NCBI RefSeq assembly: GCF_036237275.1
Contig: NZ_CP108352.1
Location: 2,542,001-2,606,000, forward strand
Direction: 5' to 3'
Length of the DNA: 64,000 nucleotides
Origin: Streptomyces sp. NBC_01353
Lineage (GTDB): Bacteria > Actinomycetota > Actinomycetes > Streptomycetales > Streptomycetaceae
Position 1 is the stretch's first letter; each line of letters opens with the position of its first letter. A program made the position numbers and the translations under genes. Under the pieces are notes generated by a model, which saw nothing but the letters and a program-made list of their open reading frames with translations, did not search any database and had not been told where the DNA came from. Shown one piece after another: positions 18,067-27,965 of the stretch.

Positions 18067-19035
18067 ATGACCCCGAAGACACTCCTCTCCTCCTGGCCGT
18101 CCGGGGCGAGCCGCGCGGCACTCGTCTGGTCCGCGCTGTACGCCACAGGTGCGGCGGTCGCCGCGCTCACCGGACCCGCGTTCGGCTACGCGCTGCTCGG
18201 CAAGGGAACGGGCCCGGCCGCGGAGGCGACGGCGGCGGGGCTGTACGGCGCCGCGGCCGTCCTCGCGTACGTGATGGTGCGCCGCCCCGGCAGCCGTTGG
18301 CTGCCCCGCGCCGCCTGGGCGGTCGTCGCCCTCTGTCTGACCTCGGGCTTCGCCATCCTTCTCAGCCCGACGCATCTGCTGTTCTTCCTGTCCCGCAACC
18401 AGCCGGCCATCGACTGGGCGGCCTGGGCGAACCAGGGCTTCGCGGTGCTCGGCGCGGTCCTGTGGGGGCGGGCGGCCCTCGCGTACCGCCGCCGGACCCT
18501 CGGCACCTGCCCGCACTGCGGCGGCCGGGCCGGCACCCCGTCCGGCCTGCCGCGGGACACCCGGGCAGGTCTCGTCGCGGTCGCGGCCCTCGTCCCGTAC
18601 GCGGCGCTGAAGACGGCCTGGGCTCTGGGCGTGACGTCCGGCTTCACCGGTGAGGGGCGGCCCGGCGCCGACCCCACGTACACCAGCGACGCGGGACTCT
18701 GGCTGTACGACCATGGCGTCGACATCACCGTCGTCCTCGCCCTGATCGGCATGGCCCTGGCGCTCGCGCTCACCCGCCCCTGGGGTCGGCGGCTCCCCCG
18801 CGTGCCGCTGCTGGCCCTGGGGTGGGCGGGCGCGGGCGCGCTCACCCCGTTCGGCGTCTTCCTGGCGGTGCTGGGGACCCTGGCCTGGATGGGCGTGATC
18901 GATCTCGCCGTGGACGACCACGCGCCGTGGGTGGTCGTCGTCGCCTACGGGGGCTTCTGCCTCTACGGGCTCGCGCTCGGCCGGGCGACCCGCTCCTACC
19001 AGCGGGCCACCCGCAGGGTCTGCGTCCGCTGCTGA
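18067..19035 (+). CDS. Hypothetical multi-pass membrane protein
   Basis: A 322-residue protein with about eight hydrophobic helices. A cytoplasmic or external loop around residues 150-175 carries a CPHCG motif, and two more cysteines are at the C-terminus (CVRC), so a zinc or redox pair is possible. No family recognised. The ATG at 18067 begins a short hydrophilic lead into the first helix. Confidence 0.65.
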   Translation: MTPKTLLSSWPSGASRAALVWSALYATGAAVAALTGPAFGYALLGKGTGPAAEATAAGLYGAAAVLAYVMVRRPGSRWLPRAAWAVVALCLTSGFAILLSPTHLLFFLSRNQPAIDWAAWANQGFAVLGAVLWGRAALAYRRRTLGTCPHCGGRAGTPSGLPRDTRAGLVAVAALVPYAALKTAWALGVTSGFTGEGRPGADPTYTSDAGLWLYDHGVDITVVLALIGMALALALTRPWGRRLPRVPLLALGWAGAGALTPFGVFLAVLGTLAWMGVIDLAVDDHAPWVVVVAYGGFCLYGLALGRATRSYQRATRRVCVRC

Positions 19036-19147
19036 CAGAACCAGCACCGCAGGGCCTGCGTCCGCCGACGGGCCAAGCACCGGCCGGGTCCACGTCCGCT
19101 GCCGACGGGCCGAGGAGCCGCCGATCCGACCTGCCAAGGCCCGGCGC

Positions 19148-20169
<1,022 letters not shown>

Positions 20170-20170
<1 letters not shown>

Positions 20171-21858
20171 CAGAACTCCCCGGAGGTCCGGTCGGTGCGG
20201 AGCCGTTCGAGCAGCAGCAGGGCCACCGCGCACACCACCATCAGAATCGTCGAAAGGGCCATGGCTTGGCCGTAGTTGAGCTCGCCGGGCCGGCCGAGCA
20301 GCCGGGCGACGGCGACCGGCAGCGTCGGGCTGTCGGGGCGGGCGATGAAGACCGTCGCGCCGAACTCTCCGAGGGACACGGCGAAGGCGAACCCGGCCGC
20401 GATCAGCAGCGCGCGCCGTACCAGTGGCAGGTCGACCTCGCGCCAGGCGCGCAGCGGCGAGGCCCCGAGCACGGCCGCCGCCTCCCGCAGCCGCTCGTCG
20501 ACCGCACGGAGCACGGGCAGCATCGTCCGTACGACGAAGGGGACACCGACCAGGGCCTGCGCGAGCGGCACGAGGATCCAGCTCGCCCGCAGGTCGAACG
20601 GCGGCTCGTCCAGGGTGATCAGGAAACCGAAGCCGACGGTGACGGCGGAGACCCCGAGCGGCAGCATCAGCAGCGCGTCGAAGCCGCGCACGAGGCGGCC
20701 CGCGCGCCGGGTGAGGGCCCCTGCCGCGAGTCCGCCGATGACGAGGGCGATCAGGGTGGCGACGACGGCGTACCGGAGCGAGTTCCCGATCGTGTCCAGC
20801 AGGGGCACGAGGAAGGTGCCGGAGGGATCCGGGGTCTGCAGGGCCCGGTAGTAGTCGAGCCCGTATCCGTCGGAGGTGGCGAAGGACCGCTCGACGAGGA
20901 CGCCGAGCGGCAGCACGATCAGCAGCGCGACGGACAGCAGGACGGCCGCGAACAGCACCCACTGGCCGGCGCCCCGGGGCCGGCGCGCGGTCTGTTCGGG
21001 CGCGACCAGCTTCAGCGCGGTCTCCAGCCGGCGGACGGTCCGGGCGTGCACGGCGAGGACCACGCCGACGGCGACGAACTGCACCATCGTGAGGACGGCC
21101 GCCGTCGTCAGATCGAAGCGGACGACGGTCTGCCGGTAGATCTCCGTCTCCAGGGTGGAGTACGTGGATCCGCCGAGGATCTGGACGACGGCGAAGGAGC
21201 TCGCGGTGAAGAGGAACACCATCAGCGCGGCCGCGGCGACGGAAGGGGCGAGCGCCGGCAGGGTCACGGTCCGCCACGCGGTCCAGCGGGACGCGCCGAG
21301 GACCCGGGCGGCCTCCTCCTGGCGCGGGTCGAGCTGCGCCCACAGGCCGCCGACGGTCCGGACGACGACGGCGTAGTTGAAGAACACATGGGCGATCAGG
21401 ATCGCCCAGACGGTGGTGTCGAGCCGCATCCCCCACAGCTCGTCGAGGAGCCCGCCGCGCCCGACGAGCGCCAGGAAGGCCGTACCGACCATGACGGTCG
21501 GCATGACGAAGGGCACGGTGACGACGGCGCGCAGCAGCCCCTTGCCGGGGAAGTCGAAGCGCGCGAAGACATATGCGCCGGGCAGTGCGATCAGCAGGGT
21601 CAGCCCGGTGGAGGCGAGTGCCTGCCAGAGGGTGAACCAGAGGACGTCGAGGATCTCCGGCCGGCTCAGCGTCTCGCCGAACCGGCCGAACTGCCACGCC
21701 CCGTCGACCCGCAGCCCGCGCTCGACGATCGAGACGACGGGCCAGGCGAAGAAGAGCGCGAAGAAGGCGACGGGCACGACCATCAGGCCGAGCCGCGCCG
21801 CGCTTCCCCTGCGGTCGGGAACTACTTCAGAACGAGCGACGACCACTGCTGGATCCAC
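20170..21858 (-). CDS. thiP: Thiamine ABC transporter permease (ThiP-like, two fused permease domains)
   Basis: A roughly 562-residue permease with about twelve helices in two halves. Each half has the EAA loop that contacts the ATPase: EEAARVLGASRWTAWRTVTLP-like in the first half and REAAAVLGASPLRAWREVDLP-like in the second. The duplicated domain in one chain is the ThiP/FbpB architecture. The start is not certain: GTG 21858 overlaps the binding-protein gene by 37 bases, GTG 21846 by 25; neither has a strong ribosome site. Confidence 0.88.
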
Positions 21859-22916
21859 TGGTCACGGTTCTTGGCGATCTTCTCGGGCGCCATGGTCTGC
21901 GGCTTGTCGATCACCACACCGTGCTTCGTGAAGAGCTCCGGCAGGGTGGCGTCCTTGGCCACCGGGTTGACGAACATCTGCAGCGGCATGTCGTCCTGGA
22001 ACTTCTTGGAGATCAGGAAGTCGATCAGCGCCTTGCCGCCCTCGGGGTTCTTCGCCCCGTTCAGCAGTCCCGCGAACTCGGTCTGCCGGAAGCAGGTGCC
22101 GGTGGAGACCCCGGTGGGGGCTTCCTTGGGCTGCGGCTCGGAGTAGAGGACCTCGACCGGCGGGCTGGAGGCGTACGAGACGACCAGCGGCCGGTCACCC
22201 TTGGCCTTCTTGCCGCCCGCGGAGCCGGAGAACTCCTGGTTGTAGGCGAGCTCCCAGCTGTCGACGGTCTTCACGCCGTTGGCCTTGAGCTTCTTCCAGT
22301 AGTCCTGCCAGCCCTCGTCGCCGTACTGGGCGGCGGTGCCGAGCAGGAAGCCGAGGCCCGGGGAGGAACGCTCGGGGTTCTCCACGACCAGCAGGTCCTT
22401 GTACGCGGGCTTCGCAAGATCGTCGAAGGTCTGCGGGGGGTTGAGCTTCTTGTCCGCGAAGTACTTCTTGTCGTAGTTGACGCAGATGTCACCGGAGTCG
22501 ATCGGGGTGACCCGGTGCTCCTTGTCGAGCTGGACCTCGGCGGGGATCCGGTCCAGGCCCTTTGCCTCGTACGGGACGAAGATCCCGTTGTCGAGCGCGC
22601 GGGACAGCAGGGTGTTGTCGACGCCGAAGAAGACGTCACCCTGCGGGGAGCCCTTGGTCAGGATCTCCTTGTTGACGGCCTCGCCGGCGTCGCCGCTCTT
22701 GAGGACCTTGACCGTGAAGCCGGTCTGCTTGGTGAACTCCGCCAGCACCTCCTTGGAGGCGTTGAAGGAGTCGTGACTCACGAGGGTCACGGTCTTCGGC
22801 GTGGGCGCGCCGGACTTGCCCGCCGCGTCCCGGACGCCCTCGGTACCGCACGCGGCGAGCGTGGTGACGCCGAGCGCGGCGACGATCGCCGCGGCGGCCA
22901 TCTTCTTGGTGCTCAC
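21822..22916 (-). CDS. thiB: Thiamine ABC transporter substrate-binding lipoprotein (ThiB-like)
   Basis: A 364-residue binding protein with a signal peptide ending in a lipobox (TTLAAC, Cys about 22). Mature motifs SHDSFNASKEVLAEFTKQTG, GDVFFGVDN and VVSYASSPPVEVLY are typical of TbpA/ThiB. The GTG at 22916 follows a strong GGAGG with seven-base spacing. It is the first gene of the thiB-thiP-thiQ operon, which lies under a TPP riboswitch. Confidence 0.9.
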   Translation of the reverse strand: MSTKKMAAAAIVAALGVTTLAACGTEGVRDAAGKSGAPTPKTVTLVSHDSFNASKEVLAEFTKQTGFTVKVLKSGDAGEAVNKEILTKGSPQGDVFFGVDNTLLSRALDNGIFVPYEAKGLDRIPAEVQLDKEHRVTPIDSGDICVNYDKKYFADKKLNPPQTFDDLAKPAYKDLLVVENPERSSPGLGFLLGTAAQYGDEGWQDYWKKLKANGVKTVDSWELAYNQEFSGSAGGKKAKGDRPLVVSYASSPPVEVLYSEPQPKEAPTGVSTGTCFRQTEFAGLLNGAKNPEGGKALIDFLISKKFQDDMPLQMFVNPVAKDATLPELFTKHGVVIDKPQTMAPEKIAKNRDQWIQQWSSLVLK

Positions 22917-22923
22917 TGAAATT

Positions 22924-22981
22924 CCTCCTGGGTGTGACCAGGAAGAGACGCGGCCCTGCCGACCGCAAGGGCGGGCAGGGC
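22924..22981 (-). promoter_or_regulatory. Probable riboswitch expression platform: hairpins before the thiB ribosome-binding site
   Basis: Two stems lie between the TPP aptamer and thiB. An 8-bp stem (22974-22981 with 22953-22960) comes first on the transcript. A 5-bp stem (22938-22942 with 22927-22931) follows and includes three bases of the AGGAGG ribosome site (22924-22929). No T tract is seen, so I infer control of translation rather than termination. Confidence 0.5.
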
Positions 22982-23002
22982 GCAACAGCTCGAGTTACGA
23001 CC

Positions 23003-23088
23003 GAACTTCCTACCCAGAATGACCTGGGCGAGGTTCAGAGGGTCTGCGGTCCTGACCGCACTCTCAGCGCTGTGGCGCTCCCCTGTCG
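23003..23088 (-). ncRNA. TPP (thi-box) riboswitch aptamer
   Basis: Read on the minus strand, the conserved thi-box elements appear in order. They are GGGGAGC, then GCTGAGAGTGCGG, then CCGCAGACCCTCTGAACCTC, then CCAGG...CCTGG-like arm sequence with GGTCATTCTGGGTAGGAAG. These match the P2/J3-2/P4-P5 core that binds thiamine pyrophosphate. It lies about 90 bases before thiB, supporting thiamine as the cargo of the downstream transporter. Confidence 0.9.
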
Positions 23089-23123
23089 GAATATGGAGAT
23101 GTGTTCGAGCACAGAGTACAAGG

Positions 23124-24230
23124 TCAGCGTTCGGACGCCGCCAGCTGTCCACAGGCGCCGTCGATCTCCTGACCGCGGGTGTCACGGACGGTGACCGGCA
23201 CACCATGGGCGGCGATGGCTTCGACGAACGCCTTCTCGTCCTCGGGGCGGGAGGCGGTCCACTTCGACCCGGGCGTCGGGTTCAGCGGAATGAGATTCAC
23301 ATGGACCCTCTTGCCCTTGAGCAGCCGCCCGAGCAGGTCGCCCCGCCATGCCTGGTCGTTGATGTCGCGGATGAGGGCGTACTCGATGGAGATCCGGCGG
23401 CCGGACTTCTCCGCGTACTCCCAGGCCGCGTCGAGGACCTCGCGGACCTTCCAGCGCGTGTTGACGGGCACGAGGGTGTCGCGCAGCTCGTCGTCGGGGG
23501 CGTGCAGGGAGACGGCGAGCCGGCACTTGAAGCCCTCGTCGGCGAAGCGCAGCATCGCGGGCACGAGACCGACGGTGGAGACGGTGATCCCGCGCTGCGA
23601 AAGGCCGAGACCGTCCGGCTCGGGGTCGGTCAGCCGGCGGACGGCGCCGACGACCCGCTTGTAGTTGGCGAGCGGCTCACCCATGCCCATGAAGACGATG
23701 TTGCTGAGGCGCGCCGGTCCTCCCGGCACCTCGCCGTCACGCAGGGCGCGCATGCCGTCGACGATCTGGTGCACGATCTCTGCGGTCGACAGGTTCCGGT
23801 CGAGACCGGCCTGTCCGGTGGCGCAGAACGGGCAGTTCATCCCGCAGCCGGCCTGCGAGGAGATGCACATGGTGACCCGGTCCGGGTACCGCATGAGCAC
23901 GGACTCGACGAGCGTGCCGTCGTGCAGCTTCCACAGGGTCTTACGGGTGGTGTCGTCGTCGCACGAGATGTGCCGGACCACGGACATCAGGTCGGGCAGC
24001 AGCTCGCCCTGCAGCTTCTCGCGCGAGGACGCGGGAATGTCGGTCCACTCGGCGGGGTCGTGGGCGTACCGCGCGAAGTAGTGCGTGGACAGCTGCTTGG
24101 CGCGGAACGGCTTCTCGCCGATCGCGGCGACGGCCTCCTTGCGCTCGGCGGGCGTGAGGTCGGCGAGGTGCCGCGGCGGCTTCTTGGCTCCGCGGGGGGC
24201 GACGAAAGTGAGTTCTCCGGGCTTGGGCAT
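23124..24230 (-). CDS. rlmN: Dual-specificity 23S rRNA/tRNA adenine-C2 methyltransferase RlmN
   Basis: A 368-residue radical-SAM enzyme that methylates C2 of A2503 in 23S rRNA and A37 of some tRNAs. The radical-SAM cluster motif is CGMNCPFC (C129, C133, C136). The mechanistic methyl-carrying cysteine is probably C360 (GACGQ). GMGEP and the VSLHAP element are also present. ATG 24230 gives the family's usual length; longer in-frame starts are not supported. Confidence 0.93.
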   Translation of the reverse strand: MPKPGELTFVAPRGAKKPPRHLADLTPAERKEAVAAIGEKPFRAKQLSTHYFARYAHDPAEWTDIPASSREKLQGELLPDLMSVVRHISCDDDTTRKTLWKLHDGTLVESVLMRYPDRVTMCISSQAGCGMNCPFCATGQAGLDRNLSTAEIVHQIVDGMRALRDGEVPGGPARLSNIVFMGMGEPLANYKRVVGAVRRLTDPEPDGLGLSQRGITVSTVGLVPAMLRFADEGFKCRLAVSLHAPDDELRDTLVPVNTRWKVREVLDAAWEYAEKSGRRISIEYALIRDINDQAWRGDLLGRLLKGKRVHVNLIPLNPTPGSKWTASRPEDEKAFVEAIAAHGVPVTVRDTRGQEIDGACGQLAASER

Positions 24231-24506
24231 GGTGCTACCAGTGTCGCAGACCGAACCCTGTGGCCTGGGGCGGAAGCCATGGGAGGCGGTCGTTACGGGT
24301 CGTCCCGGGCCGTCGCAAGTGGACCTCAGACGGCCCAGAGACGGCCCAGGATCTCCCCTCTGCACCCCTGCCTGGCACGCGAAATCCCAGATCAGCGCGA
24401 CTGGCGCCTCCAGTGCGCCGCACCAGTGGAGGCTCGCCGAGCTCTGATGCACACCACCCCAGCAGGCCGCCGGCCGCCGGAGTAGTTGGATCGCGGCCCC
24501 CGGCGC

Positions 24507-24845
24507 TCAGTCGAGGATGCCGAGGTCGGAGTCGGGTCGGCAGATCTCGCAGGCCCGGACCCCGCCTGCGGTCAGAGCCTGGCGAGCCTCGCCACGGCCG
24601 AGCGGTCGGGTGTTCTTCCCGGCCAGGCGGCAGTCCCCGATGTGGACGCTGCCCACCACAGGGCGACCGCGCTCCCGTAGACAGGAGTGAACCCAGCCGG
24701 GGCCCTCGGGCAGCACGCGGACGGGGCGCATCGCGGCCTCGCGCGTCTCGACCTCGGCGATCCGGGCCCGAACCCGGTCCAGGGACGGCACGAGCCAGTG
24801 CTCCAGAGTCCGGAGCCGCGGCAGGTCTGGCGGGAGCTCGGACAT
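24507..24845 (-). CDS. DUF6233-type hypothetical protein
   Basis: A 112-residue protein beginning MSELPPDLPRLRTLEHWL. A helical first half is followed by GPGWVHSCL, HIGDCRLAGK and a C-terminal CEIC element, four cysteines that could hold zinc. Small proteins with this layout are common in Streptomyces accessory regions; no function is known. It lies at the left edge of the arsenic island. The 276 bases between it and rlmN hold a possible 7-bp hairpin (GCCTCCA/TGGAGGC near 24407-24434) and nothing else I can identify. Confidence 0.65.
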   Translation of the reverse strand: MSELPPDLPRLRTLEHWLVPSLDRVRARIAEVETREAAMRPVRVLPEGPGWVHSCLRERGRPVVGSVHIGDCRLAGKNTRPLGRGEARQALTAGGVRACEICRPDSDLGILD

Positions 24846-24998
24846 CAGGTCACGCCGAGGGACGAGGGCTCGCTCGGGCTTCTGCAGCTCGGCGACCTCG
24901 GCCTGGTGGGTCTGGGCACAAGGGTTTCTCTGGGGCACGTCCGTGTCGCATGACGGGTCGCGACGATTCAGCGCAGCTCAGCAGCGGTGCCGAGGAAG

Positions 24999-25451
24999 CT
25001 ACCGGGTGCAACAGGTGCCGCACCAATTCCTCACCGGAGTGATGGGGTAGTCGTGGGCGGGGATGGTGACGGCGGCGAGGACCATGGCGAGCACGAGGTA
25101 GGTGCTGCGCCAGGACAGGCGGTCGGCGAGCGCGGCGGTGAGTGGGGCGAAGACCGTGGAGGCGAGCCCACCGGCGAGGGTCACGATGGTGAGGGCGCGG
25201 ACGTGGTCGGGTGCCCACCAGCGGGTGACTGCGGCGAACGCAAGGTGGTAAAAGGTGGTGGCCATGGCGAGCCCGGCCAGGATCCAGCCGACGAAGAACA
25301 CCGGCAGGTTCGGGTTCCAGGCCACGATCACGAGACTCAAGGTGCCGACGGCAGAGCCTGCGGTCGGTGGCGCAGAGCGCGAGCAGCACGGCGCGGGGCC
25401 GCGACGGTCCCCTGTCCCGGTCGCGGCCCCGTGGGTGTGGAGGTCGGTCAT
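24999..25451 (-). pseudogene. Remnant of an MFS transporter
   Basis: The frame encodes MTDLHTHG..., then a frame-disturbed stretch, then about 90 residues of clear major facilitator sequence: VGWILAGLAMATTFYHLAF, the TRWWAP loop, LAGGLASTVFAPLTAAL and LSWRSTYLVLAM. The first helix is missing, and the protein ends soon after helix 5 (about 150 residues in place of roughly 400). It lies seven bases before arsI on the same strand order, so it was probably the third gene of the arsO-arsI operon and may have been an organoarsenical exporter. Confidence 0.7.
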
Positions 25452-25457
25452 TAGAGG

Positions 25458-25922
25458 TCAGCAGCAGCCGCCGGCGGTGACTGGTTCGCGGGAATCGGTC
25501 TCAGTGGTGGCCGGGCTGGAGCAGCACGTGCTGCCCTGCTGCTTGGCCAGGGTGTCGGCGTCGGCTTTGACGACGTACACCTCCCACGGCTCACGGCCCG
25601 GGCCGTGGACCCAGACCTTGTCCTGCAGGGCATAACAACAGCTGGTGTTGTTCTCCTCGCTCGTCGCCAGACCTTCCTCGCTCAGCCGCGTGGTCGCGGC
25701 GTGGACGGCCTCGGAGCTGTCGACTTCTACACCGAGGTGATCCATGCGGGTGTCCTCGTCAGCGGCGCCTTCGATGAGGACGAGCTTGAGCGGCGGTTCC
25801 GTGATGGCGAAGTTGACATACCCGTCACGGAGCTTGCCCGGCTCGGTGCCGAAGAGCTTCGAGTAGAAGGCGACGGATGCCGCCAGGTCAGGAACGCGCA
25901 GGGCGAGTTGTATGCGGGACAT
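25458..25922 (-). CDS. arsI: ArsI/CadI-family metalloenzyme (VOC-fold C-As lyase-like)
   Basis: A 154-residue vicinal-oxygen-chelate protein. ArsI cleaves the C-As bond of methyl- and phenyl-arsenite using Fe(II) and O2; CadI homologues are metal-induced. H62 and E114 fit two of the three iron ligands; position 5, usually His in ArsI, is Gln, as in the CadI branch. The vicinal C95-C96 pair (NNTSCCYALQ) matches the arsenical-binding cysteines. Two more pairs, C133-C134 and C153-C154, are at the C-terminus. It lies 34 bases after arsO and is probably controlled by the ArsR at 27603. Confidence 0.88.
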   Translation of the reverse strand: MSRIQLALRVPDLAASVAFYSKLFGTEPGKLRDGYVNFAITEPPLKLVLIEGAADEDTRMDHLGVEVDSSEAVHAATTRLSEEGLATSEENNTSCCYALQDKVWVHGPGREPWEVYVVKADADTLAKQQGSTCCSSPATTETDSREPVTAGGCC

Positions 25923-25956
25923 CACGGTCCTCCTGCTGTCGGTGGGTGGGGCAGGG

Positions 25957-27333
25957 TCAGCAGCCGCCGGAGGCAGCTGGGGAGCCGGCGCCGAGCTGGA
26001 TGAGCGCGGGGGCGGGGGCGCAGCAGCCGCCCCCGTCGGCCGCTTCCTCGGTCTGGGTCTGGTCGAACAGGCCGGCGCCGCCACAGACGCCGGTCTCCGG
26101 CAGGACCAGCTCGACGCGCTCGGCCGACTCGTGGTCACCTGCGATCGCGGCGACGACGGAGCGGACCTGCTCGTAGCCGGTCAGGGCGAGGAAGGTCGGC
26201 GCGCGACCGTAGGACTTCATGCCGACCAGGTAGACGCCCTCCTCCGGGTGCGACAGGTCCTTCACGCCGTGCGGGTAGACCGTGCCGCAGGAGTGCTGGT
26301 TCGGGTCGATGAGGGGAGCCAGCTCGACGGGGGCCTGGAGGCGCTCGTCGAGGCCGAGGCGCAGCTCGTCGTGGAAGGACAGGTCGGGGCGGAAGCCGGT
26401 CAGGACGATGACCTCGTCGACCGGTTCCAGGCGGCGGCCGTCCTCGGCGACCAGAACCAGGCGGCCGTCGGCGGCGCGCTCGATCGCGTCCGTGCGGAAG
26501 CCGGTGACGGCGTCCACGTGACCCTCGTCGACCGCGGCCTTCGCGGCGAGGCCGAGGGCGCCGCGGGCGGGGAGCTGGTCGGCGCTGCCGCCGCCGAAGG
26601 TGGAACCGGAGATGCCCCGGCGCAGGATCCAGGTGGCGTGCGTACCGGCGCCCTCCTCGGCCTTCGCGAGCTCGGCGAGGGAGGCCAGGGCGGTGAAGGC
26701 GGAGGCACCGGAACCGATCACGGCAGTGCGCTTACCAACGTAACGGGCCCGTGCGGCGGGGTCCTTGAGGTCCGGGACGCGGTACGAGATGCGGTCGGCG
26801 GCCGCGCGCTCGCCGAGCGCCGGAAGCCCGTCGCCGCCGGCCGGGCTGGGGATGGTCCACGTACCCGAGGCGTCGATGACAGCGCGGGCGAGAATCCGCT
26901 GCTCACGCCCGTCCGCGTGCTGGACGTAGACGGTGAAGGGCTGCGCCTCGCGGTCGGCGTCGACAATCCGGTCGCGGCCGGTCCGGGAGACGCCGGTGAC
27001 GCGGGCGCCAAGGCGGACCCGCTCGCCCAGGACGTCGGCCAGCGGCTGGAGGTAGCCGGCCGCCCAGTCGCCGCCCGTCGGGTACGCGCCCGCGTCCGGC
27101 TTCACCCACCCGGTCGACCCGAGCAGCTTCTCGGCCGCCGGGTCCGTGACCTCGCCCCACGTCGAGAAGAGCCGCACGTGCGACCACTCACGCACCGCCG
27201 CACCCGCCTGCATGCCCGCCTCCAGGACCAGCGGCTCAAGGCCCCGGTCGACGAGGTGAGCGGCAGCGGCCAGACCCGCGGGCCCAGCCCCGATGACCAC
27301 GACGGGCAGCTGCTCGGCGGCGGTGGCGTTCAT
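25957..27333 (-). CDS. arsO: ArsO-like FAD/NAD(P)-dependent monooxygenase
   Basis: A 458-residue flavoprotein with an N-terminal FAD Rossmann motif (VIGAGPAGLAAAAHLV), a second dinucleotide motif (AVIGSGASAFTALASL) and the flavin-closing LTGFRPDL. Such proteins (ArsO) recur in Streptomyces arsenic islands; the reaction is unproven. The C-terminus is cysteine-rich (CGG..., GGGCC, and a terminal Cys), suggesting metalloid contact. ATG 27333 starts the operon arsO-arsI-MFS remnant, with a candidate ArsR operator about 60-90 bases upstream. Confidence 0.83.
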   Translation of the reverse strand: MNATAAEQLPVVVIGAGPAGLAAAAHLVDRGLEPLVLEAGMQAGAAVREWSHVRLFSTWGEVTDPAAEKLLGSTGWVKPDAGAYPTGGDWAAGYLQPLADVLGERVRLGARVTGVSRTGRDRIVDADREAQPFTVYVQHADGREQRILARAVIDASGTWTIPSPAGGDGLPALGERAAADRISYRVPDLKDPAARARYVGKRTAVIGSGASAFTALASLAELAKAEEGAGTHATWILRRGISGSTFGGGSADQLPARGALGLAAKAAVDEGHVDAVTGFRTDAIERAADGRLVLVAEDGRRLEPVDEVIVLTGFRPDLSFHDELRLGLDERLQAPVELAPLIDPNQHSCGTVYPHGVKDLSHPEEGVYLVGMKSYGRAPTFLALTGYEQVRSVVAAIAGDHESAERVELVLPETGVCGGAGLFDQTQTEEAADGGGCCAPAPALIQLGAGSPAASGGC

Positions 27334-27393
27334 GACGAGTCCCCTTTGTTTCGACGTCCGTCGATCTCTTGTGCCCTCAGCTTGGCACCTGTT

Positions 27394-27423
27394 TTGATGA
27401 ACGTCAACATAGACATCCATCAA
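27394..27423. promoter_or_regulatory. Candidate ArsR operator 1 (arsO side)
   Basis: An inverted repeat TTGATG/CATCAA (27394-27399 and 27418-27423) encloses the 12-base core GTCAACATAGAC (27403-27414). The identical core occurs 186 bases away before arsR. Position upstream of the minus-strand arsO suggests repression of that operon. Confidence 0.65.
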
Positions 27424-27430
27424 TCTGGAG

Positions 27431-27562
27431 GCTGATCCAGCGGAGTATGTCGATGTCGCCGCCATCGGGGGCGGCCAGTCGGGCCTGGCCGCGGCGCACA
27501 GCCTGCGACGGGAGGGCCTCACTCCCGTGCTCTTGGAGGCGTCGGAGGAGGCCCACCCATAG
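27431..27562 (+). pseudogene. N-terminal fragment of an ArsO-like flavoprotein
   Basis: Forty-three codons read ADPAEYVDVAAIGGGQSG followed by LAAAHSLRREGLTPVLLEAS and then a TAG. This is the first beta-alpha-beta unit of an FAD monooxygenase (GGGQSG dinucleotide motif) cut off after strand 2. It is closer in sequence style to the flavoprotein at 29245 than to the one at 25957. It lies exactly between the two ArsR operator copies. Confidence 0.7.
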
Positions 27563-27578
27563 CCCCTTGGGCGCTTGC

Positions 27579-27610
27579 TTCGACATGTGTCAACATAGAC
27601 GCATGTCGAA
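27579..27610. promoter_or_regulatory. Candidate ArsR operator 2 overlapping the arsR start
   Basis: A perfect 9-bp inverted repeat (TTCGACATG at 27579-27587, CATGTCGAA at 27602-27610) encloses the same core GTCAACATAGAC (27589-27600) as operator 1. The right arm covers the arsR ATG at 27603, so bound ArsR would block its own transcription and leaderless or short-leader translation. Confidence 0.7.
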
Positions 27611-27965
27611 TATGAAGGTGCTGCCGCTCCTGGAGCCCGCCGTCGAACCCTGCTGCCCGCCGCTGAACGAGCGGCCGCTGACGGCGGAGGAGGCCGAGCG
27701 GACCGCCGTCATGTTCAAGGCACTCGGAGATCCGGTCCGCCTGCGGCTCTTCTCCGCCGTCGCCTCGCACGAGGGCGGCGAGGCATGCGTCTGCGACATC
27801 TCCGACGTCGGCGTCTCGCAGCCCACGGTCTCCCACCACCTGAAGAAGCTGAAGGAGGCCGGGCTACTCTCCTCCGAGCGGCGCGGCACGTGGGTGTATT
27901 ACCGCGTCGAGCCTGCCGTCCTCGCGGCCATGGGTGCGCTCCTGACCAAGGCGGCTGCCGCATGA
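27603..27965 (+). CDS. arsR: ArsR-family arsenic-responsive repressor
   Basis: A 120-residue winged-helix repressor. Cysteines are placed as C17-C18 near the N-terminus (EPCCPP) and C62/C64 in EACVCDISD at the start of the recognition region. This resembles both the classic CVC site and the N-terminal pair of the Corynebacterium type. The DNA-binding helix is VSQPTVSHHLKKLKEAG. It likely represses itself and the divergent arsO-arsI operon through the two matching operators. Its stop overlaps the arsN remnant start as ATGA. Confidence 0.9.
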   Translation: MSNMKVLPLLEPAVEPCCPPLNERPLTAEEAERTAVMFKALGDPVRLRLFSAVASHEGGEACVCDISDVGVSQPTVSHHLKKLKEAGLLSSERRGTWVYYRVEPAVLAAMGALLTKAAAA

